Assembly: GCA_007922305.1 (NCBI GenBank)
Contig: ML677335.1
Coordinates: 21,883,933-21,947,932, forward strand
DNA length: 64,000 nt
Source: Dermatemys mawii
Taxonomy: Eukaryota; Chordata; Testudines; Dermatemydidae
Reading direction: 5' to 3'
Shown here: piece by piece, positions 23,298 through 36,300 of the stretch
Position numbering within the stretch: position 1 is the first letter of the stretch
How the letters are laid out: each line of letters starts with the position of its first letter
Made by a program: the position numbers and the translations under genes
Notes under the pieces: generated by a model
Told to the model about the DNA's origin: nothing
Databases searched by the model: none
Seen by the model: the letters and a program-made list of their open reading frames with translations, nothing else

Positions 23298-23582
23298 GGG
23301 CTGGTCTTCACTAGGGTGGGGGATCAACTGCAGATACGCAACTTCAGCTACGTGAATCACGTAGCTGAAGTTTGTGTATCTGCAGCTGACTTACCTCCCG
23401 TCCTCACAGCGACGGCAGTCGGCGGCGCGCTCCCCCATCAACTCTGGCTTACTCCTCCTGGGGAGCTGGAGTTCCGGAGTCGATGGGGGCAGCGCTGGCG
23501 ATCGATTTATCGCGTCCTCACAAGACGCGATAAGTCGATCGCCATAAAATCGATCTTTCCTCGCGGTAGTGAAGACAAGCCC
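23298..23582. mobile_element. MITE, PIF/Harbinger-like, 3-bp TTA TSD (well-preserved copy)
   Basis: 285 bp between TTA duplications at 23295-23297 and 23583-23585. The ends are inverted repeats: GGGCTGGTCTTCACTA on the left and TAGTGAAGACAAGCCC on the right. Inside are two nested palindromes, one centred on CTACGTGAATCACGTAG (about 23350) and one on TCGCGTCCTCACAAGACGCGA (about 23520). The 3-bp TTA target site is typical of PIF/Harbinger elements. An open frame spanning it is not a gene. Confidence 0.85.
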
Positions 23583-24849
23583 TTAGTGATAAATTTTCAC
23601 TATGCACCAGTCCCAAAGGATCAGCCACTTACCCCAGTCAATTTGGACTTTAGTTCTTAGAACCAAGGGTGCTGCTTGTAGCCAGTCCTATAGTAAACTG
23701 TCTAAGGATTTATTAAGAAAACAAATGAGAGTTATTACAAGATTAAATCAGGCAAGCATATATACACAGATGTTAGTCCATATTCCAAAAGGTGACAGAG
23801 TTGTAGAAATCGGTCTAATCTGAATGTCTTTTATGGCTAATCTGGGTTGACCCTGGTGATCTTTGCTTCCATTTTGTATCTCTGGCCCTGTGAGAGTCCA
23901 GACTGCAAAAGAGATGAAAAAATTTCTTGCCAGCAATTTAAATTTCCTTCTTCCAGAATTATCTTGTTCTCACTTTACACCCTGACATTATTCTGTGCTG
24001 TCTTGGTTCTCATGTATTCAGGTGTTTCCATTTTTTGGTCTCTCTCTCCCTGTCTTGGTATCTTTTAGGATTCTGTGCTTGATCCACTCCTCTTCTCCAC
24101 CTATGTTTTCTCTCTGCTTTCCTTAAGTAAGCTTATCTGTTCTCATAGCTTCAGCTATCATCTCTGTTCAGATGTCCTGCAAATCTACTTCTTCCCTTCT
24201 GCCTCTCCAACCTCCTCTCCCTGGGCAATCTCACATTGCTTTCCTGATTTCTTCCTGAAAGATTCTACACTGGCGAACATTATCTGTCCTCATAAACCTT
24301 CCCCTCTTTCCTCCCCCCACGATTCCTTTTCAACAGTTTTACCATCTTCCTGGTTATACAGATTCATAATCTCCAGCCTTGTCTATTCTAGAAAAGTTTT
24401 GCTGGTATAGCTATCCTAGCAAATCCTCCCGGTGTAGAGGTATTTGAATAATTTTTTGCATGTACACATCTTGGTATGAGCTAGGGAATTCACTATTTAA
24501 CTCTCGTTCTTAAATGTCACTTTACATTTTACTTTTGTCTATTGTGTTTTTGAAACAATATGGGTGCCCTCTGGTGGCTAATCTAACACCTGTAGCTTTC
24601 TCTGATGTTAAGTAGTGTGTAGGCTAGTCAGTGTTTAGTTTTTCTGGTATTTATGAGCTGAAATACTACTAGAATTTTTTGTTCCTCCATCTAACCCGCC
24701 ATTGACTAACATTTTCAGCATTGAGTTTGAAAATGTATCACTCCAAAATACTTTATTTCTTAATAATATTTAAATAACCTCTTCTGGAAGGAAAATATAA
24801 CATTTTATGCATAGTGGTCATTGACTGATTTAATAGTCAAGGAATACAA

Positions 24850-25041
24850 TCATGGAATCCTAGGACTGGAAGGGACCTCGAGTGGTCATATAGTCCAGTC
24901 CCCTGCACTCACGGCAGGACTGAATATTATCTAGACCATTCCTGCCATTTATTTGTCTAGTCTGCTCTTAAAAATCTCCAGTGATGGAGATTCCACAATT
25001 TCTTTAGGCAATTTAGTCAAGTGCTTTACCACCCTCAAAGG
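24850..25041 (-). mobile_element. CR1 LINE 3' fragment, minus strand
   Basis: Reverse orientation: ATCATGGAATCCTAGGACTG, GGAAGGGACCTCGAGTGGTC, then AAATCTCCAGTGATGGAGA. The 3' end is at the left. Confidence 0.82.
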
Positions 25042-25275
25042 CCTGGGCTATGCTAGCATGTTTTTTTGTTTGTTCGTTTGTTTTTTAAACTAAGGTACAC
25101 AATGTACATTAGTTCGACTTATGGCGGGTTGTTTGCAGTGGCTCCCCTGTTGACTCCGCTTACTCCTCTTGCAGAACTGGAGTTCCGAAGTTGACGAGTG
25201 CTTTCGGGGATTGATTTATCGTGTCTAAGCAAGACTCAATAAATCGATCCCTGATGCATCGAATACTACCCTGCA
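25042..25275. mobile_element. Diverged MITE fragment related to the 23298 family
   Basis: Contains the family's internal blocks: GTTGACTCCGCTTACTCCTC, CTGGAGTTCCGAAGTTGAC, and GATTTATCGTGTCTAAGCAAG with a following inverted match AATAAATCGATCCC. Clear ends and target duplication are not visible. It follows directly on a CR1 fragment. Confidence 0.55.
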
Positions 25276-25459
25276 TCGAACACTGACCCCCTGTGTCAAC
25301 ATTTTTGGAAAAAAACAAAATCATCACTGATAAGAGTTGAGAATAACAGAAACTGGTGGAGTTGTAAATAATGGAGAGGACAGATCACTGATTCAGAGCT
25401 TTCTGAATCACTTCATAAACTAGGCACAAACAACATGAATTTTTATGTAAATTATAAAT

Positions 25460-26192
25460 CTAGGAGCAAAGAATGTATGCCATACTTACAAGATGGGGCA
25501 CTGTACCCTGGGAAACAGTGATCCTGAAAAAGATTTGGGGGTCATGATGGATAATCAGTTCACCATGAGCTCTTGAAGTGATGCTGTGGCCAAAAGAGCT
25601 AATGTGATCCTGGGATGCATAACGAGGGGAATCTCAAGTAGGAGCAGAGAAGTTATTTTACCTGTGTATTTGACACTCGTGCAAATGCTGCTGGAATACT
25701 GTGTCCAGTTCTGGTGCCCACAGTTTAGCAAGAATGTTGATAAATTGAGGAGGGTTCAGAAAAGAGCCCCATAAAAGATTCCAAAACCTGCCTTATAGTG
25801 ACCGACTCAAAGAACTTGATCTATTTTGCTCAAGAAAGAAGATTAAGGGGTAACTTGATTCCAGTGTATATCCCCGGGGGAACAGATTTTTAATATCTTC
25901 AGTGTAGTAGAAAGAGATACAATATGATATAGCACCTGGAAGTTCAAGCTAGACAAATTCAGACTGGAAATAAGGTCTACACTTTTGACAATGAGAATAA
26001 TTAACCATTGAAACTATTTAGCAAGCGTCATGGTGGATTACCGATCACTGACCATTGTTAAATCAAGACTGGATGTTTTTCTAAAAGATATATTCTAAGA
26101 ATTATTTTGGGGAAGTTCTAATACCTGTGGTAAACAGGAGGTCAGACTAGATGATCATAATGGTCGCTTCTATCTTTGAAATCTGTGAATCA
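25460..26192 (+). mobile_element. CR1 LINE fragment with the reverse-transcriptase C-terminus
   Basis: Plus strand. The frame 25586-25774 encodes MAKRANVILGCITRG, then SRSREVILPVYLTLV and LEYCVQFWCPQF, then LRRVQKRA. This is the conserved C-terminal end of the CR1 polyprotein. It is followed by untranslated tail with GACTGGATGTTTTTCTAAAA and GTCAGACTAGATGATCATAA. Stops follow and the 5' part is missing, so it is a dead fragment. Confidence 0.86.
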
Positions 26193-26560
26193 TATTACAT
26201 AATAATGGGTTTTGACGAAGACAGTTCTAAATAGAATCTGTGTCCCTTTAATAGCTATTCTGAATTGTTTGTCTGAGGATGTAATAAAGCTGTTCACAGG
26301 TTCAGTTTTTTGTATTGTCTGCATAGTCCTTCATTTGATTCATTTTGAAAAGCTATGTGGATAAAGGCATTTCTTTATTTCAGAGAAAGCACTATGAAAG
26401 AGTGAATCTTTGTTTTTACGAAATGGAGGAAATGTGGTGCCTGTTTTTAATTTGTTTGTGTTGGCTTTCAGCAGATTTTAAAAGCGCTGCTGTCTACAGC
26501 GGAATCCTCTTCATTAGTATGGACTCTGCAGGACTTGAAAACATGTCTTTTTGTATCTCA

Positions 26561-26856
26561 GGGTATGTCTTCACTACCTGCCGGATTGGTGGGTAGTGAT
26601 CGATCTACTGGGAATTGATTTATCGTGTGTCATTTAGATGCAATAAATTGATCCCTGAAGGCTTTCCCCATTGACTCTGGAAGTCCAGCTTGCCAAGAGG
26701 CGCAAGCAGAGTTGACAGGGGAGTCTGCTGCTGCCGTGAGGCCGGCAGGTAAGTCGACCTAAGATGCGCTGACTTCAGTTACGCTATTTACATAGCTGAA
26801 GTTGCGTATTTTAGGTCAACCCTCCCTCTTTTCCCCCCGCTAGTGTAGACCTGCCC
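26561..26856. mobile_element. MITE, same family, TSD TCA
   Basis: 296 bp flanked by TCA at 26558-26560 and 26857-26859. It begins GGGTATGTCTTCACTACC and ends GCTAGTGTAGACCTGCCC. It carries the same inner palindromes as the 23298 copy but in the opposite order, so it is inserted in the reverse orientation. Confidence 0.8.
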
Positions 26857-27284
26857 TCAGTTATGAGTATCAGAAGATCATAGGAATGTACTGGATAGGT
26901 ATCAATTTCTTAATTAATTTCAAAATACCAATGCAGAAAAACACTAACTCCTTTTTATGAAATTGCATAATGGCTCTATGCTAACATGAGTTGAGAAGAT
27001 ATTTAGATTATAAGCATCTGTGCTCAACACCTAGGAAAAATATTACCACTTGGACATGCTTCCTCTCTGCCCATGAGTAAGCATTTTTCTAAAAGTTTGA
27101 TAAAATTAATTTCAGTTCTATGAAGGATAAAATAGTTTATAACAAGATAAAATTTTCCAATCCACTTTTTGAGTTGTATACCTTACATTTAAGAAATCTG
27201 AAATTAATCTAGTCAAGTCCTGGTATTTGATATACTATAGTTATTTGTAAATTCAATTTCTTCAAGGTTAAATGGACTCGGGAA

Positions 27285-27870
27285 ATGTGTGGGGAAATAA
27301 TTACCCAAGTCTATGGAACTTTATCCCTTAATTTTGTAGGTACTTTCGGGCAATCACCGGATTTTAAAACAAATCAATTCAAAACGCACAGAGAAACAAC
27401 ACAGTGCTTATCAAGGTCCAATTCTTGCACTGCTTAGCAAAGGCCCTTACTCTTATGTTGTTAGGTAAAAATCAGCTTGTCCTACTCACGGTTCCAACAC
27501 CCCGGAAGTGCGGAGTTGGGCTATAGCTCGAAACTGTCAGAGTCCATGTGAAAAAAACACTGAGGCCAAGCAACTTTGATCAAAGGGCACACACACCCCT
27601 CAGGCTAGTAGCTTCGGAGGCGTGTGGTAGCTTTATTAGACGCTCACATCAGTATTTATAGGTTTAAGACAGACAAAGGAAAGACACTGGGTATGTCTCC
27701 TGTATCATCTCAGGCTGACCTTGCACAAACTGCTTACTCAATAAAGCAGAGAAGAAATGGGGAGGGGGAAACAAGGCAAAAAATATTGAAACAAGATAAG
27801 GAAGTTTAGCAAGGCCAGGAGGAATGAGGAATTTATTGCAGGGGGCCCCTTTTATCGAACATTGTTGTAG
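27285..27870 (-). mobile_element. Candidate solo LTR, minus strand
   Basis: On the minus strand a TATAAATA box (complement of 27653-27660) is followed about 20 nt later by the polyadenylation signal AATAAA (complement of 27632-27637). This spacing is typical of a compact LTR promoter. The plus strand begins near TGTGGGG and contains no open frame with viral similarity. No target duplication was found, so the limits are guesses. Confidence 0.4.
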
Positions 27871-28962
27871 CTTCTTTCACAAGAAGTCCCACTGAAATCA
27901 GGGAAATATTTGCTGAATAAGGGCGGTAGATTCTGTCCCTAACTTGTTGGCTTTTATTTTGAAGTTGTAAATAAAATTAATTTAGTCCATCCTGCATGTG
28001 TGTAAAATGTATAAAATCTTCCCTTTCTCCCTACATCATCCCTAAATCCCTCAGATCTTTCTCCTTCTACATCATCATCTCCCCTTCTGTGAAAATCTTC
28101 CCAGTCCCACAAATGATATTCTTTCTTTTCTTCCTACACATGTCTTGAGAGAGGACAAATATTTAATAGAATTTTGAATTACTTGAATTTTACATTGTAA
28201 TAAGTGTTTAGGGATCTAAAAATAAGCCTATCTGAACATTTTTACTAAAATGGTCAGCTATGAAATATTACCCCTTAAAGTCCAATGATAATTTAAAAGT
28301 CAGCATGCCATTGAGATTAATCCGAGAAGTTCATTGCTTTAATAGTCATTCTTTTACTTCATTGCAGCACTGATTTGGTTCTCATTCATGAAAATATCTT
28401 TCCGACCAGAAGGGCTATTAAATGTATTCTGAAATTTTACAGAAAACATTAAAATCTTAGCGGACTCATAACAAACACTGAAATATAGAATGACCGTGGC
28501 ACACATTGCTAGTACTCAGCTACAGTCCCTTCCAAATAGTGTAGTTGCCATGCATGATATTCTGGTCCTACTGGCCTTTTAAATAACCCCTCTGGCTATG
28601 GTGCTCTGCATGCATATAGCAGCTGCATGAATCTTGATATCTCATCTAATTTCAATGTTTAATAATTTTAAGTAAATGTACTTGTGGTTCAGTCCTACAC
28701 TACTTACTCAGACTTCCACCAAAATCAATAGATTTGCCTGAATACAGGGTCAATATCTTAGATGTGTTGTTAGGGAGAGTTCTATTAAATATCAGTGTTA
28801 AATCCAAGTTAAAGATCCTGAAGACAAGGAAGAACTTGCATTAAAAGTCTTGGTGTGGTGGATTCTAGGTCTTCTCCAGTCTCCCATTGCCTCGTTGTAA
28901 AGTGAGGTATAGAAACACAAAGCTCTGTGGTCACAGAAGGGGAGTCTGTTAACCAGGATGAT

Positions 28963-29150
28963 CAGGGCCGTCCCTAGCCATTTTGGTGCCCTACCCAGCA
29001 CCATGGTGGGTGGGGCTGTGTGGAGGCCCAGGCCTCTGGGAGTGGACAGGGGACTGGAGGGTACAGGGTTCTATCCACGCCCCCAGTCTGCTCTGCTCCC
29101 CTGGTTCCCAGCCCTGGGAACTGCCTCCACTAATCCACCCTTTCCCTAAA
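28963..29150. mobile_element. Possible truncated DNA-transposon repeat
   Basis: Begins CAGGGCCGTCCCTAGCCAT and runs into GC-rich sequence of repeat-like composition. No matching right end. The superfamily is uncertain. Confidence 0.35.
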
Positions 29151-30939
29151 TCTGACACAGAATAATATTTGTTTTTTTAAAATAACTTTTGAGTGCCTAA
29201 AAGGCAATCAGACGTGCTCAAACCTGTAACCTTTCTGTCTTGAGTCATTCAGCTTGCCGAATGTCCTGTCTCCAGTTGCCTCAAGGAATGAATCTTGTGA
29301 ATTGTAAAACTTCAGACATTAAAATTAACAGGAATTACATTTGATTAAGTGTGAATCAGAAATTCGGTATCAATGTCCTGATTTCACAATTGAACTACAT
29401 ATTTTATATTGCTCTTTTAAATGTGATTTGTGGTTGGCCTTGCATAACAAACTGGAGAATATCTGTATTTTTTACGAATATCGTGCATGCCTCTCTGTGT
29501 TTGCTGGGTTACTGGGTATGGATTTAGATCAAAAGGGATTGTTAAAGGAACCAGACAGGAAAGTAAAACAGTGGCCTCCATATGGAGCATTTCTGCAAAC
29601 ACTCAAGCACTATGGCTAGACTTAGAGCTGTGAAGATGTGACTCCGTGGATCCAGCCCCCATGATACAGTTGTTTTAAGGTGCAGAAGAGAACCCTGGAG
29701 GCATAGAAGAGGATGAGGTCAAGTGAGGGCCTCTGCCCCAGGAATTTCAATGAGAGCTGATAGCTGACTGGGAAATACACACAAGGCAATCTGTATCTTT
29801 CAAACAGAGAGAGGAGTTTGGTAGGACTGAGGGGAATTTACAAAAGTGGGGTAGGAAAGATTATGATTTAAGACCCATGTGTGTAGGCCTCTTATTGTTT
29901 TTACCCTCTCCTCTATCGGCTTTGTACCTTTCGGTGAATGAATAAACAATACTTTGTTTTGAAGATGCTCTTTTTAAGTCACTTAAATTAATTTGCTGGT
30001 CAGAGGTCCCTGGAGTGAAAGGGCTTACAGGTACCAAATACAGTTTGGACTGTCACATTAAAATGGTGGAAAAATGGAGACTGATTCCCAGAGACCCAGT
30101 CCCAAAGTGGTTGGACCATGTGGTTCCACACCAAGTGAGGTGCAGGAAGCTAGGTCTGTCATCTTCCAAGGAGTGCACTCAGGAGGGTTCAAAGGGGACT
30201 AAAGAGGGTTCATTCTGTAACTGACACCATGTACATATTCAATAGAACTACTCTTGGAAATAGTTGTATGAAGAGGCACTTTAGGAATGTAAATTTATTT
30301 AACTAGGATAGAACTGCATGCCTTTCTTCAGAAGTGTCGGTAGTGGTAATCCTACAAATAATATTTGTCTCTGTCCCTTTAACTAGATCTTATCGGCTGT
30401 AAGTGCATCAAAGTGTCAGTCAGCTCAGCAGTCAAGTTTTATTTGAGTTCAGCAACCCTTACATCAGTCTTTGAAAGCAGCTACTCAAGCATCAGTGATT
30501 CCATATGCACTGAAATAAGTTCCATATTTCAAAATGTGGGAATCAAGATTAAAAGGAGTCTGATTAATATGACATAAGATAGAGGCTTACCATCATGACA
30601 TGTGCGCATATTTACTCTAGGTAACATTTGTAAAATAAAATACAAGTGTTTTTATAACTTGGCCAGTAACTTCTTTCTACATTGCAAGACTATTTTTAAG
30701 ATACAGCTTAGAGTTGTCTCTTTCTTTTACCTTGAATGTTGTTCATTATGCAATGGTCTGACTTCTTCATTTGATATCTGTGTACAGACAGGAAAACTAA
30801 GTGCCACAAATTCAGCACTTTTGACTCGAGCAACCTCAAGTAGTGTGAGAGATAATGAAGGAAAGGGTATTTTTTTCAACAGAAAAGTCTTTAAAAAATG
30901 TGAGTGGTCTAAAAAGCTGCTTAGTGGAGTATGATCGGG

Positions 30940-31170
30940 GACAAGGAGCAGGGGGGTTGGTTGGATGGGTCAGGAGTTCTGAGGGGGGCAGTCAGGGGTG
31001 GGAAGGGGGGGTTGGATGGGTTAGGAGTTCTGAGGGGGGTAGGAAGTGGGTGGGGGTTTGATATGGGGTGGGGACAGGCTGTTTGGGGAAGCACAGCCTT
31101 CCCTACCTGGCCTTCTGCACAATTTTGAACCCCAGTGTGGCCCTTGGGCCAAAAAGTTTGCCCACCCCTG
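30940..31170. mobile_element. hAT-type fragment (right end) with 51-bp internal duplication
   Basis: The right end reads GGGCCAAAAAGTTTGCCCAC, then CCCTG, an inverted hAT terminus. A G-rich interior contains two copies of TTGGATGGGT(C/T)AGGAGTTCTGAGG, 51 bp apart (30961 and 31012). The left inverted end was not found. Confidence 0.6.
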
Positions 31171-33202
31171 TCCTTGGTGATAACATGATATTTTAAGGGA
31201 GATCCAGAGAGGTGGTTTTTGGATGATGTCATGATTATGGTTAATATCTAGTTTCAGTTGATGCCTTTATGAAGTGGGAACTCTGAAACTGAGAATAGAT
31301 GATAAACATTGTTCCTTGGATAAGAATGGGTACGTAATATGCAAGTAGAGAACACTAGCCACTGGGCCAACCATGCCAGCTTTTATAATAAATTTTAGGA
31401 TCTTTTTCATTTTATTGCTTTCACATTTTAGATATTTTACTTTAATGCTTATCAGAACCTGAAGAAAACTTGCATTCATAGTGATAATTCTATTCTTAAG
31501 GTAACTCTGGAAGCTTTTCTGTAGAATTAGAACTTTATTCCCTTAAACAATGTAGAAGATTTTAATACTTCCAAATCTATCACATGTAATAGTGGCTAGT
31601 GACTTGTGAGGAGTCAGCAAGAATGGAACTGTACTTTTTTGTGGGGTTTAATTTTGAAGTAATCTGTCCTCTTTCTTTTACTTAGTCTCCATGCATTGCA
31701 TAAAGAAAATCCACAAACATCGGTGTGTTTGCCCTTGTGAAATGTTAGTAAAACTAGTATATTCATTTATTTTTAAAACATAAGGAACTTTTGATAGACC
31801 ACTTCTATGTTTTGTTGGTAAAAATAGAGGCTAAATATGAATGTTTTTTTGCTTGAAGTTTAGGGTAGTTTTTGTATATGAGATGTTAGGCTTTTCATTT
31901 GTGACTGAGCTTTTACGTGATAGATGAGATTAAAAGTGCAGTGTATTAAAGCTCTGTTTTTGCATTCTATTGTGAAGTTTGAGTTACCGGTGTACAAACT
32001 GTAGCCTACTACCTCCAGCTACTGACTCAAGTAGCTTTCATTGCTCATTGTTTACAGTGGGTTGGCAGTAAGACTGACTAGAGGTAGCCTGAATTTTCAT
32101 CTGCAAAGAGGCTTAGCAAGAAAAGATCCCTAGTGTTCTGCTTGTGTGCAGTATTTCTAATTTATGGATAACAAAATTCAGTCGTCATTGTCATTATTCC
32201 TTCACCCTTCAAATCCATTAGATTCATCCATGAACAAAATATGACAATCTGTCACCTGCTTGAAATAAAAAATAAATCAATTGAGCTGAGACCAAAAGGC
32301 TGCTTATTGTCAGCATGGCAGTACCGAAGATACAACAGACATGCTGCTTCCTTCATCACTTTTTGTCTTACTTTATTTTATTTTTGGTAGAGGTTTTAAA
32401 GGCATTATGAGACAGACACTTTTAAAGTCAGAATATTTTCTTTCTCATTTTCTGGAAAATAGCACTCGCTTCATCTCGGGCGGGGGGGGGGAGGTGTTTA
32501 TTTTTTGTTGGCTCGTAGATGAGCAGACATGAATTTGCATAATTCAGTCTGTGATTTGTATATTTAACTAGGTTCTTGGGAACAAACAAATGAATAATTA
32601 ATATTAGTTTGTTTTGCAAGGGTTGGTGAATTCCATCCTGGAGCGGGGAAAATATCAGTATGTGTTGCAGATTCTTAAACGTCCTAACTTTCATTTGCTT
32701 TTTGTTCTACAATCCTCAAAGCTGTGAATTTCAGCCAGTTTTCCAGTCAAGGAAGTCTGTGCAGGATTCCTTTTTAGAACTCAGTGATATCATCCATTGA
32801 TTATCAATGTAAAATCACTTGATGTGCTTTCTCTTTCCACCTGCCAAATAACAGATGTTAACTATATCTAGAGATGGAGAAATTGAAATTTATCATGGCA
32901 GGCTGCTACCATTGGACTGTTGGACCATACTAATACATTAGTTGAAGTTATTTCTCTTATTATTTAATATTGTAACAGTAATACCTACAGACCCCAATCA
33001 GGATCAGGGCCCCATTGTACTGATTGTTTTACTAGACACACAGTCAGAGACAGTCCCTGCCTCAAGCATTTTATGACCTGTTAAATCTGCTGTTATTCGA
33101 ATCTGCTTGTTTGGTTGAATACAATGTTAAAAATTGGTTAACTTGTTACTTATGGATCCTCTAAAGTTCCTGAGTTGATCATTGTTGTCTTCCTCCCTGC
33201 AG

Positions 33203-33383
33203 AGCCCATGCAGAAGCGCCATCATCTGTAAAACACAATGCAAGGACAGAAACTAATGAAAGAGTGAAGGACCAAGAAGAAGAGGAGAATGGCGATGATA
33301 GAAAGACTGTCGAGTCAAGTGATGGAGGGGCTCAGCCAGGAGAGAAGAAGAAGAAACAACGTTCTGGATTTAGAGATCGTAAG
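33203..33383 (+). CDS. MICU1: MICU1 coding exon 3: acidic linker and polybasic MCU-contact segment
   Basis: The exon starts after CAG at 33200-33202 and ends at 33383 before GTACAG. Its first base completes Arg54, and 60 codons follow (residues 55-114). It opens AHAEAP, as in other vertebrate MICU1 proteins. It then runs through a low-complexity acidic linker containing EEEENGDD (about 79-86) and ends EKKKKQRSGFRDRK. The lysine-rich run at about residues 101-105 corresponds to the MICU1 polybasic patch known to help docking onto MCU and the inner membrane. The variable linker is poorly conserved, while the last 14 residues are close to the human sequence. The exon ends in phase 0, which joins correctly to the next exon. 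Intron 2 before it is about 16.6 kb. Confidence 0.96.
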
Positions 33384-36300
33384 GTACAGAACTTTGTCAC
33401 GTAGAATGTTCTTCTGTGCTGAAGTTGCACAGTAATGAAACGGAGAGAAAATACAGAACACAGAATTAAAACTTTAAATACTGTGAATACTCATGGGTTG
33501 ACTTATGATATTTACATTTACTGGCCTTCATTTTAAAGGGGTCTAGTGGCTTTGAGTCACCCCTTTTCTGAGTGCTCAACTTGAAATGCCTTAAGGGGGC
33601 TTGATTTTTGCAAAGTGTGGCCTTTTGGGGTATCTCAAGTTGGGTACCCAAAAAGTGAGTTACTCAATCACTAATTCCTTTTTAAAATTTAGGTTAATGG
33701 CCTTCTACCTTGCTCTATATTAAAAAGAAGTGATTAAAATCTGAAAAGCATGATTTAATTAAAAATTGTGTCTTAAGTGTCTTACCCAGCTCTTCCACAA
33801 CTGGCAAGAAGAGGCAGCTCCTTTTTATTCCATGTGGTCACCCTCTCACTGTGGCTACTGAAACACAGCTTTTCTTTTTTCTGCATTTATTTAGGTCATG
33901 TTGATCATAAAATGTGTGCACCTATGCTTATTTTCTGTCTGATTTCCCCTTCTCCCCCCTTTTTAAATAGGAAAAAAGCATTCTAGCAGTGAAGAGTACT
34001 TCTGACCTACCTTCATTACTGGGAAGTCTTGAGCGCTTTGGGCTCCTTAGAATGATTTGCAATATTAATTGGTCAATAGCTGTTACTATCAATATTACAA
34101 GATTACAGTTTGGTCCAACAAAAAGTCCAATAACTCAATCTTAGCAGATGGCTGTATTTTTTTTAACCTCTCTGGATGCTTGTTTCATTGGGTTATGTTT
34201 TATTTAGGGTCTATTCAGTACCAAACAAAAGAACAAGATGGAATTTCTTCACATTTCCTTTTCTATAATTTGTTTCTGAAAATTAATTTAAAGTCCATAT
34301 GCTGAAGGCTGCACCTCATTAATTGCTAAATTGTAAGTGATTATTATGTAGTGGCTTAATAACTTTTCATATGTTGTAAAGGTTTTGTTTGGAGATGCTG
34401 AATTATATTTTTGGTCTCAGTAGTTAGGCTAGATAACTCAGTTAAATTCCATATATCTCAGGGTGTTTGCTGGGGTTACAGGCTGTCCCTTCTGTTGTTA
34501 TTCTGGTGAGGATTTAAGTGAGATTTTCACAACTGTATAAGGGATGTGGATGCCCAGTACCCATTAATTTTAATGGAAATTAGGTGTTTAAATGTCTTAG
34601 GCAGTTTTGAAAATCTCAGCCCTCATCTATACTAGTTTAGACAAATAGGTTTATTTTTCACTACCAGCAAAGTTATGGTATGTGAAGTGGGGTTGCTTGC
34701 TGCCTCCCTCAGCTGTTGCTTCCAGCTGCTGAAGACAGGAAACATTTGTTGGCTAGTATGGATGTTTATTTTAAGTAATTAGGAGCCATGCCTAAAATTA
34801 CCGACCTCTCTCCCTTCTAAATTGGGAAAGGTGGGGCTATGGTCAGGTTTCACAAGTAAGATGTTTTAGCAGTGAGAACAGTAGAGTATATTAGTTTATA
34901 AGATTATAATAAATTATAGTTGCAAGTCATCAGGTCCACACTAGAACTGGATTTCTCTCTTCAGTGACTGATAATCACTGAACCTACAGTGGTTAATCAA
35001 ATTAGTAATTTGCCAGCCTCATGACTTTATGGGAGCAACAATAAGTAGATTGTTTCAGCAAACTGAGTTATTTCTCATGGAGAATCAGTGTTAAGTTTGT
35101 TCTGATGAAGATTGTGATACTGGCAGACTAGGTGCCAGCTCATGCCAAGGTCCCCATTTCCTCCGCTGAACACTGACAGATACATAGTTGGAATGCTTGT
35201 AAGTTGCTGCATGCATTAATCTTATTTCTAACATCTGTATCCCATCCCAAGGTAATATTAGAACATTTGATTTGTAAACCTCTGTAACTGGGTAAATCAC
35301 CAGACAGGAGAGAGACATTAACTAGTATTAAATGCAGGTCTCCAGCCAGAGGTGATATGTCCTGCCTATTATGGGAGGCTCATCACCACCAGAATGACAA
35401 GTATGGAACTTTCAAGAAGGCAAAAGTTTTCTTTATTGCTTTGTCCCTTCAGTGAAGATGAGTCATGCAAGTGAATTCATCCCATCAGCTGAGTCTTCAA
35501 CTCAGAGCAGAAGGAAGGGAATAAAAAACACTAGCAAAAAGGAACTGTTTCTTTATGCTGCTTGGACACTGGGAGGAAAGGATTACTAGGCATAAGCAAA
35601 TGATCCCCAGTGCTTAGCATGAGTTAGTGCTAACAGACATATAGAGCTTGCTTATTATAGAAGTTTGGAACTTTAGATTGGAACTCAGATGAGTGTATAT
35701 ATGTTTACCTGCTTTAACCTTGTAAATAACTCTCTTGATTCCTTTTCCTATATAATACATATTTAGATAGTTATTTAGGATTATCTACAAATGTCTTTGG
35801 TGTGAGATCTAAAGTACATTTTACCTGTGTTAAGTGACGGGTCCTTTGGGACTGGGAGTAACCTGAATATTGCTATGATTCTTGGTGTAAGAGATGAACT
35901 ATCACAAAGATAGGTTTATCTGGGTGGCAGGACAGATTTGCATATCCAAGGAAACTGTCTGTGATTCCATGGTTGGGCTGTTATAGTGCTTGAGAAGTTT
36001 ATACTTGATAATTAGTTGGTGAAATCTAAATGTAGATCTCACAACCAGTTTGGGATTTGTGCCGATTCTTAGCAGTCTGCCCAGAGGTTGGTATTCACAA
36101 CCTTGAGTCACTGCAGGACATCTTGACAGAAGGTTTACCAGCATCTTTGCTAATGGTAAATCTTGTTCTTCCATTGCACAGGGTTAAGCATGTCTCCTCA
36201 GAGTCTGATGCAGTAGTCTAGTCCTGCATGAATGAGGCAGTAACCCTAATTGATAGTCTTCCAGCAGTTCACCAATCACTGAAGCCCATGTTTCTGTTGT

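Larger units (their letters stand above)
16629..33202 (+). other. MICU1: MICU1 intron 2
   Basis: A 16.6-kb intron from GTAAGG to CCTCCCTGCAG. Repeats fill much of 16860-21270 and 23298-31170. In 18290-19510 only a possible ancient LINE-tail piece stands out (about 18860-18920). I see nothing recognisable in 21270-23290, 23590-24840, 26200-27280, 27880-28960, 29160-30930 or 31180-33190. Confidence 0.9.

Noticed and set aside
23316..23660. Open frame of 114 codons on the plus strand
   Set aside because: It begins inside the MITE at 23298-23582 and translates its palindromes. No splice context and no similarity.
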